In this document: positions 40,840 through 53,065 of the stretch, piece by piece | Numbering within the stretch: position 1 is the stretch's first letter | How the letters are laid out: the number at the start of each line of letters is the position of its first letter | Origin: Notospermus geniculatus | Lineage: Eukaryota; Nemertea; Pilidiophora; Heteronemertea; Lineidae | Length of the DNA stretch: 64,000 nt | Assembly: GCA_002633025.1 (NCBI GenBank) | Contig: NMRB01000445.1 | Coordinates: 270,362 to 334,361 of the forward strand | Direction: 5' to 3' | Translations under genes and position numbers: made by a program | Notes under the pieces: generated by a model | Databases searched by the model: none | Seen by the model: the letters and a program-made list of their open reading frames with translations, nothing else | Told to the model about the DNA's origin: nothing

Positions 40840-41029
40840 GGCACCACAAGTGATGGGATGCCAGCCATATCGCCAAACGGCAACAAATGCCATGCCATTG
40901 TCCTTGATCAGCAGGAAACAAGGCAGACATTGTGCTATATGCTGCAGAAACCTGCTGAATTAATGAGGAAACTAATCAGAATGTTTTCAAGACCAGGGGA
41001 GTTGGTGCACTGCCCTTGCAGTTGTACAA
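40840..41029 (+). CDS. Candidate exon resembling an N4/N6 DNA methyltransferase segment
   Basis: Open to a consensus donor (gtaaga at 41030). It contains MLQKPAELMRKLIRMFSRPG followed by ELVHCPCSCT. In amino-methyltransferases of the N4-cytosine/N6-adenine group, the SAM-binding region reads Q/E-K-P-x-x-L-x-x-x-L-I-x-x-F/Y-S/T-x-x-G-D-x-V-L-D-P-F-x-G-S-G-T. The first half matches well; the D-P-F-x-G-x-G part is altered (HCPCSCT), so catalytic function is doubtful. Confidence 0.35.
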
Positions 41030-41334
41030 GTAAGAACCTTTGATTCCTTATCAGATTACGTGGCAATTTAACTGGTAGGTAGAAGTTTGCAATTTGTAAG
41101 AACAATTTTGATTGGCGCAAAATGACCTTGACCTCTCGATGACAGTGTGCTGCTTGATCAGGATATGCAACTTTATAAACAAAGGATAAAAGTCCTTTTG
41201 AGGAACAAAACACTAGTCTGAATAAAGAATTTGAATCACTCATGTCGGGAGTCAAATTCAAAGATGAACAAATCGTGTCATTGCCATTGGAGGAGAAATG
41301 TACCATAATTTGGTACATACCGGTACCAGTAGTA

Positions 41335-41783
41335 TAGAGCTTGCGCAGATGACGTCATCACGGAAAAATCCGCCATCTTGACAGTCAATTTGACGTCAAA
41401 CGACGTCGGCGACCCACGTGGTGCATTTTGCCATCAGCACAAGTGGAGTGTGACGCGATCTACACGTGGCGCACTTTGTCGTCGACGTCAGCATGGTGGA
41501 CTGCAGGTCAAAAGTGACGTCATAATGAGCCACTGCACAAGCTCTATAGAGCTTGTGCAGTGGCTCATTATGACGTCACTTTTGACTGGCGGTCCACCAT
41601 CATGACCACGTTGATGTCGACGAAAAAGTGCGCCACATGTAGATCGCGTCATGGTTGAAAACACACACACTCCACTTGCGCTGACGACAAACTGCACTAC
41701 GTGGATCGCCGACGTCGTTTGACGTCAATTTGACCGGCAAGATGGCGGATTTTTCTGTGATGACGTCATCTGCGCAAGCTCTA
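41335..41783. mobile_element. 449 bp palindromic foldback element
   Basis: Nearly complete inverted repeat centred on the palindrome gctctatagagc (41541-41552). The arms share tagagcttgcgcagatgacg, gccatcttgac / ccggcaagatggc, cgacgtcggcg, gtagatcgcgtca-type and cattatgacgtcac words. TA occurs on both sides. It contains about ten copies of the tgacgtca-type core. Confidence 0.85.
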
Positions 41784-42114
41784 TATTGTACTGAAGAGGA
41801 CGGTTATAGATCACAATCGACATCGCAGAGAGATATTAAAGTGGGCTTAGCTTACGAAATTCTGGATGTGATTAAGAAGTAAAATTGTCTGTGACTTTGC
41901 TTTGTGAATGTGAATCACGTGAATGAAGTACATGTACATGCACACGTATATGTGGAAATAATCACTTTTTTCCTTGTTTTAAGAAAGAGGGGCGTGCAGT
42001 ACATTGTATTGTATGAACATCAATTTACATCTTCTGTGACGCCTGTAAGAAACTAAACATCACATTTGGCACAAAATAAGGTCATCAACAGGAACTTATG
42101 AGTCGTTGTTTTGA

Positions 42115-42550
42115 GGAGCCCTAATAGCCTAGTGGTTATCACGTCCACTCAGCTGGCGACAGGTCCTGGGTTCGAATCTTGCCCGGGCCATATGGGATTT
42201 CATTCCCGGCTCTTCGCGTCTGTTGCATGGGACAGTAAGCCGTGGTGCCTTGTCCCTTTTTTCTTTAGAAGGGCAAGTAAAAGACCCCATCCAAGTGAGG
42301 ACCATGAGTAGCTTGTGATGACCTCTTCCGTACTTACCACAGACAATAATACTATGGCGTCTGCCCTGACAGAAAAATCAAACACAAATTGTTTTGCAAA
42401 CCTCAAACAAACACACGGGTTAATGGCCAATAACCATGATAACATCCTACGGACATCCCCGGCGATACACCACAGAAATGGGCAATTCCATGAAACCTGT
42501 CACTCCATAACAGTGATTCCGGACTCACATCTGGACCCTGTTTAAAAATT
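42115..42550 (+). repeat. tRNA-headed SINE-like repeat
   Basis: The head has pol III box A-like tagcctagtgg (42125-42135) and box B ggttcgaatc (42169-42178) at tRNA spacing, with an acceptor-like gcccgggcc. The following body (gggcaagtaaaagacccca, etc.) is non-coding. The cloverleaf lacks a convincing 7 bp acceptor stem, so it is a SINE or tRNA pseudogene. Body length is estimated. Confidence 0.6.
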
Positions 42551-43429
42551 AACTTGCAATGCACTTTCAACATGTTCAATAACACCACCCTGTTTGAATT
42601 TCGCTCCCACCCTGTTTGAAAATCCAGGGCCTTAAAAATCCTAGGAAAATGCAGTCATGCCACACTTTTAGGAAATATTTCTGGCTAGAACGCTGCTGAC
42701 TATGATACTCTTGCCCTCCAAAACTAGAGGCCTGGCGGCCTTGAAGCTACGCTGGAGATGCTGCACACCAATTCAGTTGGGCTGTCCTCCGTTCCTTCAT
42801 GTCCTTGCTCTACAGATCCAGTTAAACCTGTGGTGCTTGCATTTGCAACCATGGCTTTATAGTGATAAAGTACAGATGGAATGGACGGCCTACCTAGGCC
42901 TACTGGGCAGAAGGTGACTGACAAAAACATTGACTGGTACCAGTGAGTACCCATAATCTTTGCAACTCAGGAAAGTCAGTGTTTTATCTTGGACTAGAAA
43001 GTTTGGAGTGGATAAAAGTGTTGTGGGAATAGCCTAGCTGTACGAGACAGGCTATTATAATGTTTTTTCACATCTTGTCATCTTGACTACCAGGAGATGT
43101 GACATCACTTCACCAGCCTACCATCTGTGTGGCGTACGATAGTCAGCATTTTTGCATTTAATATAGCCCCCACCCAAACCCTGTCCCTAGTAATCATACC
43201 CCCAACAAAAACCCCATAAAACCCTGTGGTGGGGGATTGTACAGCAGAAGGCCTATGCAGCTCAGCCCATTAGGTTATTTTGGAAACTCTTGAAAACTGG
43301 CATTTGTGACTTGACATACATGACATGTTGTCACAATGTCAGTGGGGCCATTCACTCAGTCAGTCATCACATTGAACGATCTTCAGAAGTTACCGCGGTA
43401 ATAAATGAAATGGTCCATGGACCATGTGC

Positions 43430-43910
43430 TCACCCGTTTGGACATAGTGTAATGACAGAGAGATAGGTACATGTCAGTTATGAGCACTCTGGGTCAAGTC
43501 ATTCCCAAGTTGCAGGACTTCAACGATTGTTGGGTTACGCCACCTGGCGGCCATATTGGAAGTTTAATCAGCCCAAATTTGACGTGCTTGTAAAGGTCAC
43601 CTAGAGGGAGGTAAATATCAAGTTTGAGCACTCTGGGTAAAGCCGTTCCTGAGTTAAAGCACTTGGATGATTTTCAGGTTACGCCACCTGGTGGTCATAT
43701 TGGATGTCCGATCGGGCCGAAACTCGGTATTTTTGAAGGTAGCCCTCTAATACATGTTTACGCAAGATATGAAGACGCTCGGTGAAATAATGAAGAACTG
43801 CGGCAGGTTTGTTACTTTTGTAGAACTTTGACCTCTGTGACCTTGAAAAGTAGGTCAAATCAAAAACCCGTTATATATGTTATGTATCCTAATTAGATAC
43901 ACCTATGATA
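43430..43910. repeat. Dispersed ctggcggccat repeat, further copy
   Basis: Two subunits (about 43540 and 43680) contain cgccacctggcggccatatt / cgccacctggtggtcatatt. They are followed by gaccttgaaaagtaggtc as at 9525-9550 and 17990. The atggtccatggaccatgtgc palindrome at 43410 also occurs at 17795. Confidence 0.75.
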
Positions 43911-44321
43911 AAAATTTGGAGACNAGGGTGGTCAGACGAGGAGCTCGTCACAAAAGTGGATTTAACCACTGAACCCTGACGAAGATGTGAATAACCAGAT
44001 TCAGGGGCTACCTTCATTGGCTTTCAGTGCAGAAGCACGTCATCAGAGAAATTCACCCGACACCTTTGTCCGACTATCCCATGCCATGAACAAGCCCATA
44101 ACTAAATCAACTTGAAAAAGTACTCTTAGCTAAAACAAAATGAAGCAAATTTAGCGGAACGAATTTTGAAAATTGTCTTCCGTTCCGGTTCACAGCCCAC
44201 CAACAATCAGAGAACAGAATGCAATCCATTTTAATTGATGTTGATTGCTTTCACTAATTGGCCTCTGACAGATTCTCGATGTGAGAGATATTGCTAAATC
44301 TGTCAGTGTAAAGATGGCCTA

Positions 44322-44510
44322 AAGGTGCTGCTCCACGTGAGAGTTTTCTCGCGCAAGTTGGCTCTCAATGGGCAATTCAACCATAGAAAACTGTGGATAA
44401 TCGTTTGTGCCATTGGTATCAGCATAATCCGTAGGAAACAAACCAACAATGGTGAATTGCCCATTGGGAGCCAACTCGCACGAGAAAACTTTCAGGTGGA
44501 GGAGCACCTT
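44322..44510. mobile_element. 189 bp MITE with about 55 bp inverted ends
   Basis: The first about 57 bases (aaggtgctgctccacgtgag ... tgggcaattca) pair with the last about 57 (tgaattgccca ... ggtggaggagcacctt). A diverged relative lies at about 62235-62385 (actagagttttctcgtgcgg, caagttggctctcaatgggc). Confidence 0.85.
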
Positions 44511-44519
44511 CACGATAGG

Positions 44520-46960
44520 ACTCATCTCGAAACTCGGTACCATACTTCTGTCGTTTTCGATGTCCGAGTGTTGCCCATGCGGCCAGCTTGATTGGTTACC
44601 GATGCAGCTGCATCAAGTTTTTGTGGCTCCATCTGCGATGCGGAGATGAAACAACTCCGCGGTGCGGAGAGTACCGCAGTAGCTCCATCTGAGAGACAAT
44701 ACTGTAACTTCAAAGGATAAAAGTGATTGGACCATCCGTCAGATCGGTTACGAGGATTGGACAGCTGAACTGCGTTCTAAACAGTGATTGGTCCATGAGT
44801 TCGGAGCTGCCCCGGAGTCGGAGGAATAAACGTCTTTGATTGGACGAGAGGCCATTCTCATCAATTGGCCTATCATGTTCTTGGTACCAGAAAATCAGGG
44901 TCTGAAATGACCTCGCAGCCGAAATTATCATTAGTGTGGGGCATTAGGTTGTCCGAGTGTCGTCGTCATGGGAGGCTCATATTTTTGTCATTGAAAAAAT
45001 ACCAAGGAGATGGATATTGCCTATCCCACGACAATAACAACAGCAAGAACGTTTTCACAACTCACAATGTTTTATTAAAGTTAAAATGCATGTCTGCAAA
45101 CGTTTCAAAGATATAGAAATGTACAAATCATCGAACAATACCCGAATCCTTCCGAACTCAAGTTGCTCGACCAAAATCAACTTCGGCAATTTCCGGCGTC
45201 CGGTGTATCGATGCCGACATGAATGAAGCTGTGTGATGACCATTTATCCATGCTAACGTGAAAAACTAGCTGCTAAATCAATAGTTCGTCAGGGTAAAAA
45301 CTAATAAATATTGACAATTAAATAATTCGTTCCATCAAAATGCAAATAAAATATCTGAAATACATTTAGGCCTACTCGATCACAATCACAGACGGCATCA
45401 TGAAGACAATTGCGGAAAAAGCTGAACTAAACTAACCATGCCTGCAGCTAATCCTTTTCAGTTAATTCGAGCTGAAGACTGAACGCGCGCTGTGGTAGGG
45501 AATAGGAAGCGCCATTTTAGTTTACAGCAGCACAGCGCATGCGCTGCACGTTGTTTAAATTTGAAACTCAGTACATCAACTTTTCACCGTAAACGTCGAA
45601 TTTCTCGGGGTCGTCTAACCCCAATTTGAAAATCCTGACAAATATACAAAGGCCAATAGACCCAGACGACATGTGGTCTGTACAAAACATTTCAAGCCAG
45701 TTGTAGCAGTGTGTAGCAGCAGTTAATAATATATACGTATTCATATTTTAGTGTATTATACAGATCGTTCACATTTCACGGACATGCAAAACACAAAGAT
45801 GTGACAACTGAATGAGGGATTCAGGACGCTAGCATGTTATATACGCAGAATTATAGGAGCACATCGATCAGTAATACCTGGCACGAGATTCGCCGAACCC
45901 AAAAATATATACAGCCACGTGCACTTTTCCAACAGTGAAGAAAACATCTAAACCGGAAAGGCCATACAGAGAGATCAGAAGGTCTTTACAATGACAAAAA
46001 CAACATACATAGTCGAAAAATTATACATCTTCGTTTTGAAAAAACCGATTTCGTGACAACAACAAATACGTGTACATGTTTACGAATTCCAATGCCCTTT
46101 CCCAGCCCCACAGGGTCTGGAATGACGTCACTCTTAACGAACTTGGCGTTGAAGTAACATAGCCTTCTGATAAACGTATCACAATGTGGTAGACACTAAT
46201 AACAAATCCCAAGCACATACGGGTTCTTTCACCCACAGCCTCGTCTCGGAATGGATTGGTTCCCGATCTCGACGGATCGGTAGCGCCGCCTGTCATCCAT
46301 AATCAGGCGATCGGCCTTAAAGGAGCTGATGAAAAGACGCGTTGATTGGTTGAAAATAATAGATTGCTCTTTTGTTGAATGAAAGCGACCAATCAAGGAG
46401 TTTTTCATCGGCTGTTTTCCGCTGATCATGTAATAATGGACGGCAGGCGTTACCGATCTAAGTATTTAGTCCACCTAGCGGTGAGATTAGCAACCAATCT
46501 AGTCTTGGAAATACCCCATGAACAGAATTTGCTCTCCACTGTGTCATCAACGGTATGGCGTCATGCGTTGGCTCGTTCATCATGGAAATAGTACTGAAAT
46601 CTTTCAGATCGTATACATCTTCGGTCAGCATGAGTCTTTCTTCTGTAAAGTCGAGTCAAAGTGGAACTTCATGTCTACATCTATTTTATTTTCCCTTTGA
46701 CTAATGTCGGAAAGGATATGCATCTTATGCAGGGAAGAAACAGGCAATATTTACAAACTCGCAACACATTTTCTCATTATTGATTAATCCCCCGAAGACC
46801 CTTCCAACAACTCTTTGTCACGGCCACGTTATGACATATACGATAATTTCAAAACTGTAAGACGTCTTTGCCGGCTTAGCAAAGGGTGACTGGCCATCAA
46901 TGGTTCTAGCTTCGTAAGCTCTAGTTTCGTTAACTTAATCGCGTGGGTTACCACAATTGT
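44520..46960. other. No recognised gene
   Basis: Short frames only. Contains AT-rich and unique-looking sequence and one gcgcatgcgc palindrome near 45536. It lies 3' of the RGK gene; part of 46970-47244 is probably its 3' untranslated region. Confidence 0.5.
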
Positions 46961-46968
46961 ATAGGCAC

Positions 46969-46974
46969 TTTATT
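46969..46974 (-). terminator. Candidate polyadenylation signal of the RGK gene
   Basis: AATAAA on the minus strand, about 270 bp after the stop codon at 47245. Motif and position only; several other AATAAA words exist further downstream. Confidence 0.25.
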
Positions 46975-47244
46975 TGATAACATCTGTTTGTCGCCTCAGA
47001 CATGTCAGATGTTTCATATCCACCACCACACAAAAAGCACCTTGCAGTCAAAAGCTTCTCTGTGCATCAGCGAGAGAGCACCACCGTCTGGCCTGGAACA
47101 GCACGCAGTAACCACAGGGACTGATCATCATAAACATATCTTACAACTATTGCATCAAGTCCCTGTGGCAGTAACCTCCGGTGATTTACACACGAAGTCA
47201 TGGCTCATTTCTTTGATTTTCACCGATGACATCATCAATACCAT

Positions 47245-47507
47245 TTATAGCACAAGAAGATTATCACAGGATTTTGAGATCGAGTCCTTTCGGAAGATCT
47301 TGCTAAGCAGTTTTTTGGCTGGGCCTTTTTGTGACCCGTAATCCTTTTTCTTCTCCTTGTATTTTTTCATCCGTTTTAGCTCCTCTCGTTTCGGCGCCAG
47401 GCGAATCTGGCTGAGAATCCCGACCAGGAGTTCGTCGACCTGGTGGTTGAGGACTGCCGATGTCTCGATGAACTTACAGTTGTAGGAAATGGCGATTTCT
47501 TTACCCT
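47245..47507 (-). CDS. RGK-family GTPase, last coding exon
   Basis: Minus strand: acceptor tttctgtttttcag, then 86 codons and TAA at 47245-47247. The exon begins in phase 1. It reads GKEIAISYNCKFIETSAVLN (ETSA is the G5 motif), NHQVDELLVGILSQIRLAPK (last helix of the G domain), a lysine-rich stretch (RMKKYKEKKKDYG) and the ending SKSCDNLLVL. The last is the C-terminal signature of Rad, Gem, Rem and Rem2 (K-S-C-H/D-x-L-x-V-L). RGK proteins lack a prenylation box and bind the membrane through the basic tail; they inhibit voltage-gated calcium channels through the beta subunit and act on Rho-kinase signalling. The 8.3 kb intron upstream holds duplicated blocks and repeats. Confidence 0.93.
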
Positions 47508-48344
47508 CTGAAAAACAGAAAGAAAGAGACGATAATTATATGCACGAGACCCCATGTTGTTTTTCCTTGACAAGAACGCCGGTATCAGTGTGAGAGAACA
47601 CCGCAAGCAATCCTTCTTAAAAACATGTTTTGTTCCTTCCACCAAAACAGTTTTCCATCACGGCTGATCAATTTCTCCTTTTTTCATACGGGGTTATTAA
47701 GAACGGGAAAGAAACGACGGAAAATATCCCCCTTTGCTCTCGTGCTGTTTGCTTGTTTTTATGACGGCGCAGGAAGCATGTTTTGCGAAGATCAAAGATT
47801 GTCTGCGTAGGATTCCCTAGCGTCAACTTGATACGGAGTTGCAGCTCTACTCGCGTGCCACTATCTCTTATCCTACGAACTCTTAGCACCTGAGCGATTC
47901 GTGAGAAAGTTTTTTGTATCGAACCTGACGTGAGATTAATCAACACGATACGCCTTGTTTTATTACAAAAAGAAAATGGCAAGATGAAGAATTTCCTGTC
48001 AGGATCACTGCTTGATGTTGTCATCTTGATTATTGTGTTGTTTACAATATTGGTTGCAGCCTTGGACCCAACGAAAACAACATTCATTAACCTTGACAAA
48101 TTGGCAAATGTATCTCGAGGCAACTTTTTCATCAGCCTCATTTGTCATGTTTTGACAACGATGGACGTCAATCAAAGCCTTAACCAAACAACGTGTAGCT
48201 TAGACTGGTTCCTATCTTTGCCGCTCCAATCCTGTGGCGCTCGTTGTGGAACAGAGAGCAGCGCTCTGGAAACCTTTCTGAGGAACTCAAAGAACAGTTC
48301 GTTCAGCGCTCACCTGATCCTTTCAGACCAGTTGAGAGTACAAA

Positions 48345-48560
48345 GTGGCGACTCGACCGGGTATCGAACCCACGACCTTACGGTCACGAGTCCGACGCGC
48401 TAAAGGCTGATTCATACTCCGTCCGGATTTTGCGCCGACTATGATCAATTTCACTGCGTGTGCACATTCACGTCGTGGAAACCTGCGATCAGTTTCATGC
48501 GCTTGACGGTCCGCATGCGAGTATGAATCAGCCCTTATAGTTGCACCACCGCGCCCCGGA
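48345..48560 (-). repeat. tRNA-headed SINE-like repeat split by a small inverted-repeat element
   Basis: On the minus strand box B reads ggttcgatacc (48360-48370), preceded by cgtcggactcgtgacc. The head is interrupted by the insert at 48403-48536, beyond which ggcgcggtggtgcaactata resumes. RGK intron, same strand as the gene. Confidence 0.5.
48403..48536. mobile_element. 134 bp MITE inside a SINE head
   Basis: Ends aaggctgattcatactc ... gagtatgaatcagccctt are inverted repeats of 16-17 bp. The left side is flanked by TA; the exact duplication is ambiguous in an AT-rich flank. Confidence 0.65.
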
Positions 48561-49099
48561 TCAAGTATTTTTCAAGTTTGTTTTGCCAGCAATCTCGAAA
48601 CCTTTCTGTACCCAAAGGTGACATCTTCGTAAACATGAAGTACGTGCTCACTATTCTAGTTCCCGTGAGACGACACTGAGCAAGAGACAGCATTTGCATG
48701 TGTACATCACGCATGATAAACTTAGCTGTCACGTCAGGATAACTTGGAACGAATACGTAATCTTCCTTCGGATTCAAATTCACCCATCAGCCATGTCTCA
48801 ATCCCATTAGCGCCTCATTTGCCTGAAGAGTTCCAATAACTATTATCATTAAATCACGTCCCTGGAAAACAATGCCTTGAGGTCGACCGATTTTCTCATT
48901 ACGGGGTAATGCTTCGAAAGAAGATTCCTCGGCAAAATTGTTTGGAATGGGAGCGTCCCTTTTGATTAATATGTTGAATTCTAAGACAATAGAGTGGGAG
49001 GTTTTTTTTTGTATCAAGCAAATGCTCGAACTACAAACGTTTAATCAAGGATGTCAGGCAGTTAGTTCTTAAAATCGAAAGCTCAGTGCCAACGTCGTT

Positions 49100-49520
49100 A
49101 AATATTTGCTGTATAGACAACATTGGCCTCAATAGGTGTCACTAGTGGTTAAAACTATTGAATTGAAAGGGGCATTCAGCTCCTCATCAATGGGGACCCT
49201 AGCCCACTGCCTCAATAGGTGCCACTAGTGGTTAAAACTATTGAAATGAAACTGACATCCCGGTCCTGATCAATTTCCCACACTCCCGACAAAAGGCGTC
49301 CATTGTATAGGACCAGGTTTCGGTGTGCTGCCCTCTATCGTAGCTAGGATCCCCGTTTTCCACACAAAGGGCTCCACTCTAGGGCCTGCTTACTATGTGC
49401 TGCCCTCTGTCATAGTTATGATCCCCACATGAAGAGCGGAATCGACCGGGGATCGAACCCGGAACAGTAGAGGAGACAGGTCCGATGTATCCACTGCGCC
49501 ACTCTGACAGCCCAATAAAT
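49100..49520 (-). repeat. tRNA-derived repeat with ctgccctct body
   Basis: Minus-strand head 49436-49513: box A tggcgcagtgga (49490-49501) and box B ggttcgatcc (49450-49459). The body repeats gtgctgccctcta/gtcatagtt and a cactagtggttaaaactatt segment twice (49139 and 49207). A partial copy lies at 56085-56235. It could be a SINE with a Leu/Ser-like tRNA head; no functional cloverleaf is claimed. Confidence 0.55.
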
Positions 49521-51006
49521 CCTGAAAAAAACATTTCTGGTGGGTTTTTTTTCAAATTTCTTGCGTTTTTAGCATTGACCACCATCAAGGAAGCTTTGAT
49601 GATCGGAGAGTATTCGAATCAGCCTTCCAACACCAACAGTGATTGTCCATTGGCGCAGTGTAGGTACATTAAACATGTCCCTGGGGACATATTCCCCAAC
49701 TCGGACTGACACGTCTAATCACCCGACGGCGTAAAGCCTTTGTAAATGGAGTAACCAGATTCACCAAAGCCATGATGGTACTCCAGAGAGTGAAATGGGG
49801 CAATCAAGGGATTTTTTCCCCACTCATCAATTTCCGTAATGTCATCGACTTCCTAAGGATCGATTTCACTGTCTGCCTGATGATGGGCTCGACAACCTCG
49901 CCTTCTAGTTGTCGACGTATAGCCTACTAACTGGTAGTTGGCGAACAACGTGGCTGGACTTGCATTCGTGTACCAATTAGTTCGAAAAAGAAGTTGGAAT
50001 TACGAACGGACATGTGGTAGCCTAGATATATGTACTCTAAAACCATCCTTAAACAGTCACTTTTAGATTTGCAGGGCCAGACACACCTATTTACCATAGG
50101 TAACGCCATAAGGCAGATCGCCAATGGCCACGAGACATCCACAAGTCGACACCCCTCGGAATGTTACATGTGTTGTACGTGCTGGCCTACTTGCACGTGC
50201 CCGTGGTCAATTTTCTAGTATGGGCATGAAGTTGTTGAATGTCACTGACAAACATGTATGCTTCTGAGAAGCGTCCGTGCATTTGGTGCAGTTTTTTGTC
50301 AGGAAGCAATGTATATCTATCACGAACCCCTCACATTACGCCCACAAGTCTCGATTCGAATATTTTATTTTTTAGGACACCAAATGAAATTTCTATGTTG
50401 ACGCTGAACCCTCTGTTGAATCGCCGATCGTCTGTTTCGAGACTCCTCTGTTTACATCACATTCTCTCCGCCTTTGGTCGGAGGCGGAATCAAAGGAAGC
50501 CCTCGAAGGCTCATTACCAATTATGAGCTATTGAAACAGGCTAATCAAACCCCAAATCTAATAACAGAGTTGCTAACCTTCTTCTGTGTCTTTGAGCTCG
50601 ACGCTTTCATCTGGAGGTTTTGATTGATCGAATGCGACAGTTCTGGTTTGAAACAGTCGAGTTGTTGGGGAAGGGGATAGCTTTATGCAATGTAAGAAAG
50701 GAGGGCCCACTGATGATGTTTTGATGTTAGAATAGAATGCCAAAATTCTCAACGGAGACGAAAAAATGCATTTCATCCATTGTTGCCAGTAAAATGAAAC
50801 TTTCGCATCGCGCCAGTGGCCAACGTTGCCTGCATCCAACCCCTGCTTCTACTTTTCGTTTTTTTGGGATCTTCGAAGCTATCCTTCCACAGCAGGGATT
50901 CTTACCTCGCCATCTTCGTGTCGCACAAGCTCTGTTTGCGAGTGTATGGAGAGAAGTGCATGAGACCAAGCCCTGCTATAGGAGGATGCTTTAAGCAGCC
51001 AAGGCG

Positions 51007-51213
51007 ATCGAGCAACAATGTAACATCCACATGTAGCAAAGTCTAGTTGTCTTCACAACATACCGATTGATTTTTGCGATAATCTCACTTTTCTTTCCAC
51101 GACTTTCTTTCCAGAAGTACATGAACAATGCACCGGCACCTTTTAATCCAAGTGCATTTGTCATTTTGCAGTCGAACAATTTTTCCATCTTTGTCACATT
51201 TTTCTCATAAAAC
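51007..51213. repeat. 205 bp direct repeat, copy 1
   Basis: Almost identical to 51508-51712 (one substitution, attgatttttg versus attggtttttg, and one A-run difference). Minus-strand frames here (YEKNVTKMEKLFDCKM) are shared by both copies. No family recognised. Confidence 0.9.
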
Positions 51214-51507
51214 CTAGCGTCCACTAGGGCGCGGACAAGATGCGGAACGCAAATTTAGCAATTCCGCATTCATTCCGCAACCTCTCCGCATATTCTTGAA
51301 AGATTCCGTTCACTGTCTTTATCATTCCTAAGCAGTTCCCGGCATTTCCGCACGTTCGGGAGAGGGCGAAATTTCCGCATCCAAATTTTGATCGAGACCA
51401 AAATTTCGACGCGGAAATGAACTTCCCGACACCTTCGGCAACTTGTCTGCATTGTCGTGCGGACATCGTCAGGACATCCCGCCTTTCTGTAACACTTCTG
51501 CAGACGN

Positions 51508-51712
51508 ATCGAGCAACAATGTAACATCCACATGTAGCAAAGTCTAGTTGTCTTCACAACATACCGATTGGTTTTTGCGATAATCTCACTTTTCTTTCCA
51601 CGACTTTCTTTCCAGAAGTACATGAACAATGCACCGGCACCTTTTAATCCAAGTGCATTTGTCATTTTGCAGTCGAACAATTTTTCCATCTTTGTCACAT
51701 TTTTCTCATAAA
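51508..51712. repeat. 205 bp direct repeat, copy 2, starting at an N
   Basis: Begins immediately after a single N at 51507. The 290 bp between the copies (51215-51506) is rich in ccgca words and unrelated. A join at an N with near-identical sequence on both sides suggests an assembly artefact or unresolved alleles. Confidence 0.85.
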
Positions 51713-52874
51713 CCAACTCGCACTTGCGGAACGTAAGCAAAATGGCCTCCATCAGAACTTATTTATTACCTTCCAGTGCGGCGTTTAAATCGGAATCGAA
51801 ACGGCACCGCAGGAGCTTTGCATCTAATTGCTGCATTTCTTACGACGTTAATTCACAATATCGCAGTCAAATTGATTTGAGTTAATGCTGTTCTCGTGTC
51901 AAAAGCAGCTGCGTCAGCAACACCTTGAAAATGATATAGTTGAGCAGATTCTTCGCATGATATCTGTTTGCAGAACGTGACACGTTGTGGTTGAAAGGTT
52001 TTACGCCTGATTTTTGTTGAAATTGTGGCGTGCTATCTCCACAAATCGTAGTGCCACTCTCGATTCAGAACTACGGCAGAAGCAAATAGCAGAATGAGGT
52101 GCACGCAGTGACATTATAAGAAATCGCACCATGAGTGCACATGGTTCAGTCCAAATCAGCGTAAAAAGGTACGAAGCCAAAGTGTCACGTTCGTGTAACT
52201 CGGATTCCAACGTTTCAAAATGTTGGAGACACGCCCAGAAGTTGTGACAATCTGTCGTCGTCGAGACATGTTGTTCAACACAACAGCCCTTCACGGAGGT
52301 GCAAAACTTCCCTCAATCAGCAACACCTTCCAAAAACTGGCATACGGGTCTGTCGGTGGACAATGTACAAACAACAATACATGTAGTCCACATTGGTACT
52401 ACGCATGCATTTTCAACATTACATGTACGTCAAGGACGATGACCTCGGTGTTTGTCTCTGCCTCCTGCTACCCGAAGCTGCAATTACCATCCAGGCAAAT
52501 GCAAACAGTCCGGATTTACCCGAGAGGATCAGGTGATCAATAACAAAAATGCAATCAGGAAAAACAGGACATGCAGCGGAAATTTGGTTCGCCACCGCGA
52601 GCTGATCATTGAACTCTTCAGTCGTGTCTCGTAAGTCATTGAATTCCTGGCGAGCAGACAAGACCAGTTTCCAAGGTCATTCTGCAAGTTGCTGAAAAAC
52701 GCAACAGTCGGTCCGTCGCCGAAAATCTATGCAAGAGGACAGTCGTTTGAAGTCATAGCTATTCTCTAGCTGCAGTGTATTCAGAAGTACATGGCGGAGC
52801 CATTACTTTAGTCGTTCATGCTCCCGCTGATTGAGAATGGAGAAAGTGCCTTTTTAAAGCCCCTCTGTTGAATA

Positions 52875-53043
52875 GGAGCTATCAGTGAGTTGACCAATAG
52901 GTGTCACTACGGCCCAATTCAATGCATACAGCGGACCCATTCATTCTTGATCAAGCACCAATCACGTGGATTTTCCTGTGCATGTACTGGTCCGCTAGAA
53001 ACTTTGCTGCCATCTTTTGGCAATACGCGCGGCTGACCGCTCC
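52875..53043. mobile_element. MITE family A, copy 2
   Basis: Ends ggagctatcagtgagttg ... gcggctgaccgctcc, flanked by TA. Shares ggtgtcact, ggcccaattcaatgcat and ggtccgcta words with copies 1 and 3. Confidence 0.8.
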
Positions 53044-53065
53044 TACGGTATTTTCATAGTGTTAA

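Noticed and set aside
42115-42190. Functional tRNA gene
   Set aside because: Box A and box B are present but the acceptor stem does not pair well and a non-tRNA body follows, so a SINE head is more likely.
47668-48403. Two 157-codon frames on opposite strands
   Set aside because: They overlap each other, resemble no family, lie next to the RGK exon within its intron, and the plus-strand one runs into a SINE-like repeat.
49436-49513. Functional tRNA-Leu/Ser-like gene on the minus strand
   Set aside because: The internal promoter is good, but the sequence continues into a repeat body with a partial copy at 56.1 kb; a SINE is the safer reading.
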